Shown here piece after piece: positions 47,556 through 56,399 of a DNA stretch of 64,000 bases (positions within the stretch are counted from its first letter, which is position 1; the number at the start of each line of letters is the position of its first letter). The notes under the pieces are model-generated. The model had not been told where the DNA came from and made no database searches. It saw only the letters and a program-made list of their open reading frames with translations. The position numbers were made by a program, and so were the translations under genes. This DNA comes from BP-133 sp040756995 (lineage in GTDB: Bacteria > Actinomycetota > Acidimicrobiia > IMCC26256 > BP-133): positions 1 to 64,000 of the forward strand of contig JBFLYK010000034.1 in assembly GCA_040756995.1 (NCBI GenBank). Reading direction: 5' to 3'.

Positions 47556-48637
47556 GCCGGTCCGTACCGGAAGCCCATCTGCTCGGCCACTTCGGGCGGC
47601 AGCGGTGGCAGGGCGGAGCGGGGAATGAAGAACGTCGGCAGGTCGAACAGGTCGTTGAAAACCCGGTGGCGCCGGGCGGCGGCGGCCAGGTACTCGTGCC
47701 CGGCCGTGCCGCCGGTGCCGATGCGGCCCCCGATCATGCGGTGGGCCAGCAGGGCGTGCCGCTGGCGCCAGGCGGTGAAACCCTCGTCGATGTCGACCAG
47801 CGTGGTGAGGAACCGGAACGGGAGCTGGAAGATCGGCTCGTCCCGGTAGAGGTTGATGAGCAGCGCGGCCAGGAAGGCCCGGTGGCTCAGACGCCGCTTC
47901 CCCGCCCGCACCAGCTCCGCCCACCGGTTGGCGTCGAAGGCCGCTTCGAAGCTGGCCATGGTGGCGTTGAACTCGGCCAGGGCGGCGGACCGGCCCTCGG
48001 CGTCGAGCTGGGGGTGGCTCTCGATCACGGCCCGGTCCCGGGCCATCATCTCCCCCACCGCCTCCCGGTAGGCCCGCCAGAAGTCGAAACCGCCGAAGGA
48101 CAGGAACGGCGTACGGCGCAACCAGCGCTCGAGATGGTCGTGCAGCGACGGCTCCCGCTCCGACGCCTCGATGGCCGCGGCGTGCTCCTCCGACAGCACG
48201 GAGGTGTACCGCATCCCCTTGATCTTCAGCCGGTGCCCGGTGTCGAGCCCGAGCTTGTTCTCGATCAGGCGGAACTGCACGCTCTGGAACCCCGACGCGG
48301 GGATCAGGACGTCTCGGAACTCGAGGAAGTCGAGCGGCGTCATCGTCTCCAGCACTTCGATCTGGTCGGTGAGGAGCCGCTGGATCTTCGTGATCCGCAT
48401 CAGGTGGGAGACGACTTCCCCCATGTCCTTCTCGGCCACGACGTCCTGGCCCATCACCTCCAGCACGGCGTCGAGCTCGAAGAGGATCTGCTTGAACCAC
48501 AGCTCGAACGCCTGATGGACGACGATGAACAGCAGCTCGTCGTGGGCCACCGGATCGCTCAACGGCACCTGGGCCGACAGAAGCTCGTCGAGGTGCAGGT
48601 ACGACCAGTAGTAGACGGGCTCTTTCCCGACAGCCAT
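47552..48637 (-). CDS. kynA: Tryptophan 2,3-dioxygenase
   Basis: A 361-residue heme dioxygenase opening the indole ring of L-tryptophan to N-formylkynurenine, the first kynurenine-pathway step. Signatures are YWSYLHLDELLSAQ near the N-terminus, FIVVHQAFELWFKQIL with active-site His41, LIPASGFQSVQFR and WRQRHALLAHRMIGGRIGTGG with the heme-ligand His294. Length is somewhat above the 280-residue short bacterial type because of an extended C-terminus. It is cotranscribed with the PLP enzyme and divergent from the aryl-CoA ligase, with only 32 bp between starts. Confidence 0.95.
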   Translation of the reverse strand: MAVGKEPVYYWSYLHLDELLSAQVPLSDPVAHDELLFIVVHQAFELWFKQILFELDAVLEVMGQDVVAEKDMGEVVSHLMRITKIQRLLTDQIEVLETMTPLDFLEFRDVLIPASGFQSVQFRLIENKLGLDTGHRLKIKGMRYTSVLSEEHAAAIEASEREPSLHDHLERWLRRTPFLSFGGFDFWRAYREAVGEMMARDRAVIESHPQLDAEGRSAALAEFNATMASFEAAFDANRWAELVRAGKRRLSHRAFLAALLINLYRDEPIFQLPFRFLTTLVDIDEGFTAWRQRHALLAHRMIGGRIGTGGTAGHEYLAAAARRHRVFNDLFDLPTFFIPRSALPPLPPEVAEQMGFRYGPA

Positions 48638-48669
48638 CGACGATGACGGTAGACGAATAGCCTGGGGCT
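48638..48669. promoter_or_regulatory. Back-to-back leaderless promoters of kynA and aryl-CoA ligase
   Basis: The 32-bp gap holds two -10-like boxes facing apart: TACCGT (minus strand, 48651-48646) 8 nt before the kynA ATG, and TAGCCT (48658-48663) 6 nt before the ligase GTG. Only 6 bp separate the boxes, so polymerases at both would collide and the two genes may be expressed alternately or through one shared regulator. Each -35 would fall inside the neighbouring gene. Confidence 0.45.
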
Positions 48670-50172
48670 GTGGCCCTCCCGGAGTGGCTCAACATCGCCG
48701 AGCTGTTCCTCACCCGCCGGCTGACCGAAGGCCGCGGCGAACGCGTCGCCCTCCGCCTGGCCGACCGGCAGGTCACCTACGCCGAGCTCGACCGGCTGGC
48801 CAACCGGTTCGGGAACCTGCTGCGGGACCTGGCCGTCCGCCAGGAGGAACGGGTGATCCTGGCCCTGCCGGACTCCGCCGAGTACGCCGCGGCGCTGTTC
48901 GGCATCCTCAAGATCGGGGCCGTGGCGGTGATGGTGAATCCCGCCCTGCCGCCGGACGGGCTGGCCGCCATGGCCGAGCTGGCCCGCGCCCGGGTCGCCA
49001 TCGTGCCGCCCGATGCCGCGCCGCCCGTCCGCCACCTGGTCGTCGTGGGCGACGACGGCGACGGACCGCACCTCGACTGCTCCGACGAGCTCGAGCCGGC
49101 CCGCACTCATCGGGACGACCCGGCCATCTGGCTGTTCTCCGGCGGCACGACGGGCCGGCCGAAGGCGGCGGTCCAGACCCACGGCAGCTTCGCCAACACC
49201 ACCGAGCTCTACGCCAAGCGGGCCATGGGGTGGAACGAGGACGACATCACCCTGTCCGTCCCGAAGCTGTACTTCGGTTACGCCACCGGCTCGAACCTCT
49301 TCTTCCCGCTGTCGGTCGGAGGATCGGCCGCGTTGTTCGGGGAGCACCCGACGGCCGAGGTGCTCTTCGAGCAGATCGCCCGGCACCGGCCGACGATCCT
49401 GATCAACACCCCCAAGATGGTGGCCGCCATGATCGAGGCCGGCCCCGGCGCCGACCTCTCATCGCTGCGCTTCGCCACCTCGGCCGGCGAGGCACTGCCA
49501 CCGTCGCTCTACGCCCGCTGGAAGGACACCTTCGGCGTCGAGCTCTACGACGGCCTCGGGACGGCCGAGATGTGGCACGTCTTCGTCTCCAACCAGCCCG
49601 GCGCCGTGCGCCCCGGCAGCCTCGGCCGGGTCGTGCCCGGCTTCGAGCTGGCGGTGCGGGACGCCGAAGGCCGCGACGTCCCCGACGGCGAGGTCGGCCG
49701 GCTGTGGGTGCGGGGCGAGTCCCGGGCGCTGTGCTACTGGCAGGACAGTCCGAAGTCACACGACGCTTTCCGGGGCGAGTGGTTCGCCAGCGGCGACCTC
49801 GTGCGGCGGGATGCCGACGGTTACGTGTACTACGTGGGCCGGGGCGACGATGCCCTCAAGGTCGGCGGGAAGTGGCTGCTGCCCGCCGAGGTGGAGGACT
49901 GCCTCCTGACCCACGAGGCGGTGACCGAAGCGGCGGTCGTCGGCGTGCCCGACAGCAGCGGCCTCACCCGGCCGGTGGCCTTCGTGGTGCCGGCCCCGAG
50001 CGCCGGCGGAAGCGCCGAGAAGCTCGAGGGCACGTTGCAGCAGCACTGCCTCACCCACCTCGACGCCTACAAGCACCCCCGCCGGGTGTTCGTCCTCGAC
50101 GACTTCCCCCGTACCCACCTCGGGAAAGTCGATCGGGGCGCCCTGCGCCGTCTGGCCGACGGCCAGGTCTGA
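48670..50172 (+). CDS. Benzoate-CoA ligase family aryl-CoA synthetase (candidate anthranilate-CoA ligase)
   Basis: A 500-residue adenylate-forming ligase. The ATP loop is FSGGTTGRPKA (156-166); KLYFGYATGSNLFFPLSVGG is the benzoate-CoA ligase hallmark; GTAEMWHVFVSN, ASGDLVRRDADGYVYYVGR and the catalytic Lys in HLGKVDRGAL follow. It activates an aromatic acid to its CoA ester with ATP. Being divergent from tryptophan 2,3-dioxygenase, anthranilate is the natural candidate; benzoate, salicylate or a similar acid cannot be excluded. Confidence 0.9.
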   Translation: MALPEWLNIAELFLTRRLTEGRGERVALRLADRQVTYAELDRLANRFGNLLRDLAVRQEERVILALPDSAEYAAALFGILKIGAVAVMVNPALPPDGLAAMAELARARVAIVPPDAAPPVRHLVVVGDDGDGPHLDCSDELEPARTHRDDPAIWLFSGGTTGRPKAAVQTHGSFANTTELYAKRAMGWNEDDITLSVPKLYFGYATGSNLFFPLSVGGSAALFGEHPTAEVLFEQIARHRPTILINTPKMVAAMIEAGPGADLSSLRFATSAGEALPPSLYARWKDTFGVELYDGLGTAEMWHVFVSNQPGAVRPGSLGRVVPGFELAVRDAEGRDVPDGEVGRLWVRGESRALCYWQDSPKSHDAFRGEWFASGDLVRRDADGYVYYVGRGDDALKVGGKWLLPAEVEDCLLTHEAVTEAAVVGVPDSSGLTRPVAFVVPAPSAGGSAEKLEGTLQQHCLTHLDAYKHPRRVFVLDDFPRTHLGKVDRGALRRLADGQV

Positions 50173-50181
50173 CGGTCAGGG

Positions 50182-51411
50182 CTACCGCAGGCAACGGGCG
50201 CGCCCGCCGCCGGCTTCGGCGAGCTGGTGGGCGAAGGCCACCTCCGCCCGCTCGTCGGGATAGACGACCGACACGGTGATGCCCTGCCGGCGGCAGCGGC
50301 TGGCGGCGATGAGCGCCGCCCGCCGCGCCGCCTCGACCATCCCTCCGCTCATCAGCCGGGGGATCAGCTGCGAACCCCGGGGAATGCCGCCCGGTCCCCA
50401 GGCCTCCTCGGTGCCGTTGTGGCTCGTGCACTCGGCGTCGGTCACCACGATCACGTGGCGGCGGGCGCCGGGCACCGCCTCTTGGACCAGCATGAGACGG
50501 GCGGCGTCGATGCCGGCCTCGATGTTGGTGGCGTGGGCGAACCGGTACTGCTCCACCAGCAACGGCACCCGGGCCCGGGACAGCGGCCGGGCCAGCACCG
50601 CCTCCTCCGAGAAAGCCACCGCACCGACGCGGTGGCCGGTGCGGACCAGCACCCGGGTGATGGCCGCCGTGGCCGGCGCCACCACCGGCCGTTCGTCGCG
50701 GCCCATGGAGGCGGAGGCGTCGAAGGCGATGACGACGTCCCACACCGCGCTGGGCTGGCGGCTCAACGCCCGGGGGGCGAGCGATCCGGTCCGCAGGCTG
50801 GCCCGCACCGTCTGGCGGGCCGAGAAGTCCCGGGCCCGGTCACCGGGACGGAAGGGCCGCACCGCCAGGATCTCGTCCCCCACCGCCCTCCGTCCCGGAC
50901 GGGTCGGCGACGGCCCGGCCGTCGGCGGCAGAGCCGGTCCCGGCTCGAACAGCTCGTCGAGGAACCGGGCCGCCTCGTCGTCGCCGAATTCGGCCCCGAG
51001 CCGCTGCTCCTCGTCGGAGGTTCCCGGGCGGTTCCCACCCGACTCGACGGCCAGGGCCACCTCCATCTGCTCCTCGGGGGTCCCGGCGTCCCGGCGCCGG
51101 CCCGGCCCGTCGTCGCCATCCGGCCCGAGCGGGGACTCCAGCGCCGCCTGCAGGGCTTCGTACACGGCCTGGCGGACCAGGGCGTCGGCGTCAACGCCGG
51201 GCCGGACCCGGAGACGATGCGGGAGGGCGACGAGGGCGGCGGTCAGGAAGGCGGCGTCGGGGTCGGCGTGGCGCTCGAGCCGGAGCCGGGCCGCCGCCAG
51301 TTCGGCCAGGGCCAGCGACGCCCGCACGCCCGGGCCGGCCTCCACCAGCGGATGGCGCCGCAGCCAGTGGCCCACGGCCACCGCCCAGACGGCGAGGTCC
51401 TGTTCCTTCAC
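50182..51411 (-). CDS. VWA domain protein, MoxR partner (ChlD/CoxE-like)
   Basis: A 409-residue protein. Residues 1-95 are helical; 96-220 are acidic and Pro/Gly-rich with PGDRARDFSARQTVR; 224-409 form a von Willebrand A domain with MIDAS DASAS (231-235) and the later VVTDAECTS. With a MoxR AAA ATPase it should make a chaperone that remodels or inserts metal into a target enzyme, as in magnesium chelatase ChlD/ChlI or CO dehydrogenase maturation. GTG start overlaps the MoxR stop (GTGA). Last gene of a seven-gene operon. Confidence 0.88.
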   Translation of the reverse strand: MKEQDLAVWAVAVGHWLRRHPLVEAGPGVRASLALAELAAARLRLERHADPDAAFLTAALVALPHRLRVRPGVDADALVRQAVYEALQAALESPLGPDGDDGPGRRRDAGTPEEQMEVALAVESGGNRPGTSDEEQRLGAEFGDDEAARFLDELFEPGPALPPTAGPSPTRPGRRAVGDEILAVRPFRPGDRARDFSARQTVRASLRTGSLAPRALSRQPSAVWDVVIAFDASASMGRDERPVVAPATAAITRVLVRTGHRVGAVAFSEEAVLARPLSRARVPLLVEQYRFAHATNIEAGIDAARLMLVQEAVPGARRHVIVVTDAECTSHNGTEEAWGPGGIPRGSQLIPRLMSGGMVEAARRAALIAASRCRRQGITVSVVYPDERAEVAFAHQLAEAGGGRARCLR

Positions 51412-52439
51412 AGGGCCAGCGCCGCCAGGGCCCCCTCGACGTACTCCTCCGGGCGGGACGCCAGCCGGTGCGTCGGCCGCAGCGACAACCGGCCCCGCAG
51501 CGCCACCCGCAACCCGGCCAGTGCCGCCTGGCGCCAGTCCGTGACGCCGTCGAGCTTCAACCAGGCGAGGGCGAGTTCGAAGCCGGCCAGCGTCGCCCGC
51601 ACGCTCGGGCCGGCTTCCACCTCCGGTTCGGCCCGCAGCTGGTTGGCGAAGCCCACCACGGCTTCGGCCAGGTGACGGGTGTCGTCGCCGGCCGGCTCGG
51701 TCAAACCGGTGCGGGCCAGGAGGATCGACACCTCGTCGGCCGGGCTGGGGTAGTCGAGCCGGACGCGTTCGAAGCGGTCCCGCAGAGCCTCGGACAACCG
51801 GCCGACACCGACGTACTCGTCGGGGTTCATCGTGGCCACTACCACGGTGTCGACCGGGAAGCGGGCCTCGTAGCCCCCGATCGTCAGCGCCCGTTCGGCC
51901 AGCAGCTCCAGGAAGAGGTTCTGCAGCCGCTCCGACAGCCGGTTGATCTCGTCGACGAAACAGAGCTTGCGGTGGGCCCGCACCAGCCGCCCGGGCCGGA
52001 ACGCCCGGGGGTCCAGCGCGCCGTGGGCCAGGGCGGCCGCCGGGTCGACGTCGCCGACCAGATCCTCGGGAAACAGGTCGGGTGAACCCTGCACCCGCAC
52101 GAACCGCTCCGCCCCCGACAGCTCCACCTCGCCCGACGCCACGAGACCCGCCCGGCACTGCGGGCAGGCCGCCTCGCCCGGCAGGCAGTTGAAGTGGCAG
52201 CCGGCCAGCCGGATCGGCGGCAGGGCGGCGGCGATCGACTCCCCCAGCAACGTCTTCCCCGACCCGACCGGCCCTTCCAGCAGCAGGTTCCGGCCGGCGG
52301 CCAGCACGGCCAGGATCTCCAGCTTCGTCTCGACCGGGCCCAGCCAGGCGTCGAGCAGCGCCAGCCCCCGGGCGGCCACGAGCTGGCCAAGTTCCTTGCG
52401 CAGCCCCGAGACCGGCTCGGGCGAAAGCGGGGAATTCAT
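51408..52439 (-). CDS. MoxR/ChlI-type AAA+ ATPase
   Basis: A 343-residue AAA+ protein: Walker A GPVGSGKT (56-63), Walker B LCFVDEINRL, sensor 1 VVVATMNPDEYVG and the arginine-finger region ALRDRFERV. A Cys-rich insertion, Cys81, Cys85, Cys92 and Cys95 in CHFNCLPGEAACPQC, follows helix 1 as in ChlI-like proteins and may hold zinc or an iron-sulfur cofactor. It works with the VWA protein encoded next. Start ATG overlaps the nitroreductase stop (ATGA). Confidence 0.9.
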   Translation of the reverse strand: MNSPLSPEPVSGLRKELGQLVAARGLALLDAWLGPVETKLEILAVLAAGRNLLLEGPVGSGKTLLGESIAAALPPIRLAGCHFNCLPGEAACPQCRAGLVASGEVELSGAERFVRVQGSPDLFPEDLVGDVDPAAALAHGALDPRAFRPGRLVRAHRKLCFVDEINRLSERLQNLFLELLAERALTIGGYEARFPVDTVVVATMNPDEYVGVGRLSEALRDRFERVRLDYPSPADEVSILLARTGLTEPAGDDTRHLAEAVVGFANQLRAEPEVEAGPSVRATLAGFELALAWLKLDGVTDWRQAALAGLRVALRGRLSLRPTHRLASRPEEYVEGALAALAL

Positions 52440-53122
52440 GTCCCCGGCACCGGGAACGGACGACCCCAGCTCTGGGCGAAGTACATGTCCTCGACGGCCG
52501 GCTTCGGCGCCTGCGCCGCCGCCCCGCCTCCACCGCCGCCGATGCCGTCGGCCGTCGCCGGCCACCCCAGGGCCAGCACACCCCAGGGGCAGAGGAACAC
52601 GTCGTCGGGCAGCCGCAGTGCGGCGGCCAGCTCCCCCGGCTTGCAGGCGGTCACGGTGGCTCCGAGTCCGGCGTCGATGGCCGCCAGCATGGCGGCGGCC
52701 ACGCCCATCATCGCTTCGCCGATCAGCCCGGTCCGCAGGCCGCCCCCTTCCGCCGGCCCTTCGTCGACCATGGCCATCAGGCCCTTGTGGCGGGCGGGGT
52801 CGATGAGCCCCCGCTCGACCAGAGCGTCGATGTTGGCCCGGTACCGCTCCGCCCACCACGCCGGCTGCACCGCATAGGCGATGACCACCGCCGCTTCCTC
52901 GATGTAGTCCTGCTCCAGCAGGGCCGCATGGATCGCCGGCCACGTCTCCGCGTCCCGGTCCCGCCGGCGGAGCACCACGCCCCGCCAGTCGTAGGTGTTC
53001 CCGGCGTGCGGCATGGCCAGCGGGGCGCCCAGCACCCGAGCCAGGACAGCGTCGGGGATGTCCCGGGTCGTGTCGAAGCGCCGGGTGCTCCGGCGGGCGG
53101 CGAGGAGTTCGGCGAAGTCCAT
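52436..53122 (-). CDS. Nitroreductase family flavoprotein
   Basis: A 228-residue FMN enzyme. It begins FAELLAARRSTRRFD, the FMN phosphate-binding start of the family, and contains GLRTGLIGEAMMGVAAAMLAAIDAGLG and VFLCPWGVLALGWP. Physiological substrates may be quinones, nitro or thiazole compounds, or enones; none can be named. It is translationally coupled to the acyl-CoA dehydrogenase before it (TGATG) and the MoxR gene after it, so a reductive step on the same acyl-CoA is possible. Confidence 0.87.
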   Translation of the reverse strand: MDFAELLAARRSTRRFDTTRDIPDAVLARVLGAPLAMPHAGNTYDWRGVVLRRRDRDAETWPAIHAALLEQDYIEEAAVVIAYAVQPAWWAERYRANIDALVERGLIDPARHKGLMAMVDEGPAEGGGLRTGLIGEAMMGVAAAMLAAIDAGLGATVTACKPGELAAALRLPDDVFLCPWGVLALGWPATADGIGGGGGGAAAQAPKPAVEDMYFAQSWGRPFPVPGT

Positions 53123-54015
53123 CAGGCGCTCCGCCCCAGGGCCCGGTGGTGGAACCGGTCGTCACCGTAGGCGAACCGCAGCGTCCGCAGCCGCTTCGAG
53201 AGGCGCTGCAACCCGTACTCCTCGGTGAATCCGATGGCGCCGTGGAGCTGGTGGCCCAAGGCGGCGACCTCGGCCGACGCGGCCGAGATCCAGCCCTTGG
53301 CCGCCGCGGTGTCGGACGGGTCGGCGGAGGTGCAGGCCAGCCGGGCCGACCACGTCGCCGCCTGGGCCAGCGTGGCCAGCCGGGCGGCGCCGTGGGCCAC
53401 GACCTGGAAGGCGGAGATCGGCCGGCCGAACTGCTGGCGCTCGGTCACGTAGCCGGCCGTCATGGTGGCGATCCGCTCGATCGCCCCCGCCATCTCCGCC
53501 GCCGTCAGCGCCGCCGCCCGGCGGCGGGCCTCGGCCACCAACTCGGGGTCTTTGCAGCGGTCGACGGCCTTACCCTCCAGCCGCAGGCGGGCCAGCCCGT
53601 CCCCCTCCACGCCCCCGACCGGTTCCACGGTGAACGTCTCGTGGATGCCGGCCTTGCCGTCGCGCAGGACGACGACCACGTCGGCGCCGACGCCGTCCTC
53701 GCACAGCAGGACGTCGTCGTCTCGTCCGCCGCCCGGCGACGGGTCCAGCGCGTCGGCCACGCCGACCCGCCGGCCGCCGGCCGACCCGCCGCACAGCGTC
53801 GGGAAGACGACCGCCGTCCCCACCAGCGGCACGGCGACACCGGCGGCGCCGAGGGCCTCGGCCACGAGGCCGAGATAGCCGAGGCCCCGCTCGTCCTCCA
53901 GGAGGATCTCGAGCCAGCCGCCCTCGGCCAGCGCGGCCCAGGGATCGGCCGAGCCGGCCACCTGGCCGGCGGCCTCGATGACGGCCCGTTCGTCGTCGGT
54001 CAGCGTGAAGTCCAT
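53122..54015 (-). CDS. Acyl-CoA dehydrogenase-like subunit, degenerate
   Basis: A 297-residue short acyl-CoA dehydrogenase. MDFTLTDDERAVIEAAGQVAG starts the family; the middle FAD-binding domain is shortened and atypical, and the usual catalytic Glu region is absent (C-terminus HGAIGFTEEYGLQRLSKRLR, DDRFHHRALG). GYVTERQQFGRPISAFQVVAHGAARLA remains conserved. It resembles the non-catalytic halves of the mycobacterial steroid dehydrogenases (FadE27/ChsE-like), which form alpha2beta2 heterotetramers with a partner, probably the gene just upstream. Confidence 0.83.
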   Translation of the reverse strand: MDFTLTDDERAVIEAAGQVAGSADPWAALAEGGWLEILLEDERGLGYLGLVAEALGAAGVAVPLVGTAVVFPTLCGGSAGGRRVGVADALDPSPGGGRDDDVLLCEDGVGADVVVVLRDGKAGIHETFTVEPVGGVEGDGLARLRLEGKAVDRCKDPELVAEARRRAAALTAAEMAGAIERIATMTAGYVTERQQFGRPISAFQVVAHGAARLATLAQAATWSARLACTSADPSDTAAAKGWISAASAEVAALGHQLHGAIGFTEEYGLQRLSKRLRTLRFAYGDDRFHHRALGRSA

Positions 54016-54029
54016 GGCGCGCCGGCCTC

Positions 54030-55148
54030 CTACAGCCCCAGGGCCCGGCGGGCGATGATGCCCCGCAGCACCTCGTTGGTCCCACCCCGGATCGAGAAAC
54101 TGGGGGCGATCAGCCAGGCCGGAAGCAGGTGGCCGCCGAAGGCCTCCGGGGTCCGGGCCCTCCGCCCGGCCCACTGCGACGCCACCTCCACCATCCGCTG
54201 CTCGATGTCGGTGGAGAACACCTTGGCCATGGCCGCCTCGTGGTCCGGCGGCCGGCCGGTGTCGGCCACTGCCGCGGCCCGGAACACCAGCAGCCGGGCC
54301 ACCCGGGCCGCCGCCGCCAGGGCTCCGAGCTCCTCCTGCCGGCGCTCGTCGTCGCCGACCGCCGCCCGCATGGCCTCGAACAGCGCCCAGGTACTCATGA
54401 ACCGCTCGAGCCCCGCCCGCTCGTAGCCGAGTTGGCCGGTGATCTGACGCCAGCCGCCGCCTTCCGTCCCGATCAACGCCTCGCCGTCGACGAACACCTC
54501 GTCGAAGAAGACCTCGTTGAAGTGGTGCGCCCCCGACATGTCGTTGATCGGGCTGAGCGAGATCCCGTCCGACCGCAGCGGGACGATGAACTCCGACAGA
54601 CCGTCGTGGCGCTCCGACTCCGGGTCCGTCCGGGCCAGCACGTAGATGTAGTCGGAGTGGTGGGCCAGGCTGGTCCAGATCTTGTGGCCGGTGATCCGCC
54701 ACCCCGCACCGTCCCGCACCGCCCGGGTGCGGACGCCGGCCAGGTCGCTGCCGGCCTGCGGCTCCGACATGCCGATGCAGTACGTCACCTCCCCGGAGAG
54801 GATCTCGGGCAGGTAGCGCTGCTTCTGGGCCTCGGTTCCGTGGGCCAGGATCGACGGGCCCATCTGCCGGTCGCCGAACCAGTGGGCGGCCAGCGGCGCC
54901 CCGGCGGCCAGCAGCAACTCGGTCATGCACAGCCGGTCGACGTAGCTGCGGCCCCCGCCGCCGTACTGCTTCGGCCACGTCAGGCCGATCCAGCCCCGGG
55001 CGGCCATCTTCTTGGTGAAGCTGCGGTCGAATCCGGTAATCCAGGCGTCGACCTGAGGCGTGAAGGACCCGGCCGCCCGCTCCTCGGCCAGGAAGGCGGC
55101 CACCTCGGCCCGCAGGGCCAGCTGGTCGTCGGTGAACGTCAGGTCCAT
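54030..55148 (-). CDS. Acyl-CoA dehydrogenase, probable heteromer partner
   Basis: A 372-residue flavoenzyme with typical FAD and acyl-CoA segments: YCIGMSEPQAGSDLAGVRTRAV, HKIWTSLAHHSDYIYVLART, MSGAHHFNEVFFDEVFV and the terminal RGGTNEVLRGIIARRALGL, in which the catalytic Glu position is Arg/Gly as in steroid-type FadE proteins. It likely pairs with the short subunit encoded 14 bp downstream. Start ATG 55148 is set by the MDLTFTDDQ N-terminus. Confidence 0.87.
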   Translation of the reverse strand: MDLTFTDDQLALRAEVAAFLAEERAAGSFTPQVDAWITGFDRSFTKKMAARGWIGLTWPKQYGGGGRSYVDRLCMTELLLAAGAPLAAHWFGDRQMGPSILAHGTEAQKQRYLPEILSGEVTYCIGMSEPQAGSDLAGVRTRAVRDGAGWRITGHKIWTSLAHHSDYIYVLARTDPESERHDGLSEFIVPLRSDGISLSPINDMSGAHHFNEVFFDEVFVDGEALIGTEGGGWRQITGQLGYERAGLERFMSTWALFEAMRAAVGDDERRQEELGALAAAARVARLLVFRAAAVADTGRPPDHEAAMAKVFSTDIEQRMVEVASQWAGRRARTPEAFGGHLLPAWLIAPSFSIRGGTNEVLRGIIARRALGL

Positions 55149-55164
55149 GCCGGTGCCGGGCCGG

Positions 55165-56373
55165 TCACGAACGCGGCACGTCCCGCCAGGGCAGGTCCTT
55201 GTCGGTCCGGGGCTCGCCGGGCAGACCCAGCACCCGCTCACCGAGGATGTTGCGCAGCACCTCGGAGGTACCGCCCTCGATCGAGTTCGCCCGGGACCGG
55301 AGGAAGAAGTACCGGGGGTCGCCGGTGAAGAACCCGACCGATTCCCGGCGGGGGCTGTCGTAGTCGGTGTAGAGCTGCCCCTCGGCGCCCATGATGTCGA
55401 CGCACAGTTCGGAAATCGCCTGGTTGAGCTCGGCGAAGGTGAGCTTGGCCACCGAGCCCTCGGGGCCGGGCGTGCCGACCCGGCGCATCTGTCCGGCCCG
55501 GATGTTGGTCAGCCGGTTGACCTCGGCGGCGACCCACAGCTTCATGAGCTCGTCGCGCTTGACCGGGTCCTGGCAGCCGGTCCGCTTCCAGACGTCGACG
55601 GCCACGGCGATCGCGCCGCTCCCCCGCTTGGCCCGGCCGCCGCCGATGGACACCCGCTCGTTCATGAGGGTGGTCATGGCCACCCGCCATCCCTCGCCCT
55701 CGCCGCCGAGGCGGAGGCTGTCGGGCAGGCGGACGTCGCTCAGGTACACCTCGTTGAACTCGGCGTCGCCGGTCATCTGCCGCAGCGGCCGGACGTCGAC
55801 ACCGGGCGCCTGCATGTCGCAGATGAAGTAGGTCAGGCCCAGGTGCTTGGGAAGGTCGGGGTCGGTCCGGGCCACCAGCAGCCCGAAGCGGGAGATGTGG
55901 GCCAGCGTGGTCCACACCTTCTGGCCGTTGACGATCCACTCGTCGCCGTCCCGCACGGCCCGGGTGGCCAGCCCGGCGAGGTCGGAGCCGGCGCCGGGCT
56001 CGGAGAACAGCTGGCACCAGATCTCCTCGCCGGTGAACAACGGCCGCAGGTAGCGGGCCCGCTGCTCGGGGGTGCCGTGGACGGCGATGGTGGGGGCGGC
56101 CATCCCCATGCCGATGATGTTGCGGGCGGCGTCGGGGGCCGGCGCCCCGGCCGTGGCCAGAGCCTGATCGACGATCCGCTGCAGCTTGGGGGCCAGCCCC
56201 AGCCCGCCGGCGCCCTCCGGGAAATGGACCCAGGCCAGCCCGGCATCGAACTGGGCTCCGAGGAACGTCGTGCGGTCGGTCTGACCGGGCGGGAAGGCGG
56301 CCAGCAGCTCGTCGACCCGGCGCTGGATGTCGGCGGCCTCGGCGGTGGGGACTTCGGAGACGGTCGCAGTCAT
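55165..56373 (-). CDS. Acyl-CoA dehydrogenase (steroid/FadE-type)
   Basis: A 402-residue flavoenzyme: EIWCQLFSEPGAGSDLAGLATRAV, VNGQKVWTTLAHISRFGLLVART, MTGDAEFNEVYLSDVRL and C-terminal SIEGGTSEVLRNILGERVLGLP. It begins with AAFPPGQTDRTTFLGAQFD and is close to the FadE family acting on short or ring-bearing side chains in actinobacteria. It lies first of three dehydrogenases, 26 bp after the MarR gene, and shares its promoter. The exact acyl-CoA substrate is not known. Confidence 0.88.
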   Translation of the reverse strand: MTATVSEVPTAEAADIQRRVDELLAAFPPGQTDRTTFLGAQFDAGLAWVHFPEGAGGLGLAPKLQRIVDQALATAGAPAPDAARNIIGMGMAAPTIAVHGTPEQRARYLRPLFTGEEIWCQLFSEPGAGSDLAGLATRAVRDGDEWIVNGQKVWTTLAHISRFGLLVARTDPDLPKHLGLTYFICDMQAPGVDVRPLRQMTGDAEFNEVYLSDVRLPDSLRLGGEGEGWRVAMTTLMNERVSIGGGRAKRGSGAIAVAVDVWKRTGCQDPVKRDELMKLWVAAEVNRLTNIRAGQMRRVGTPGPEGSVAKLTFAELNQAISELCVDIMGAEGQLYTDYDSPRRESVGFFTGDPRYFFLRSRANSIEGGTSEVLRNILGERVLGLPGEPRTDKDLPWRDVPRS

Positions 56374-56399
56374 GCTTCGACACTACCGACGGTCGCCGC

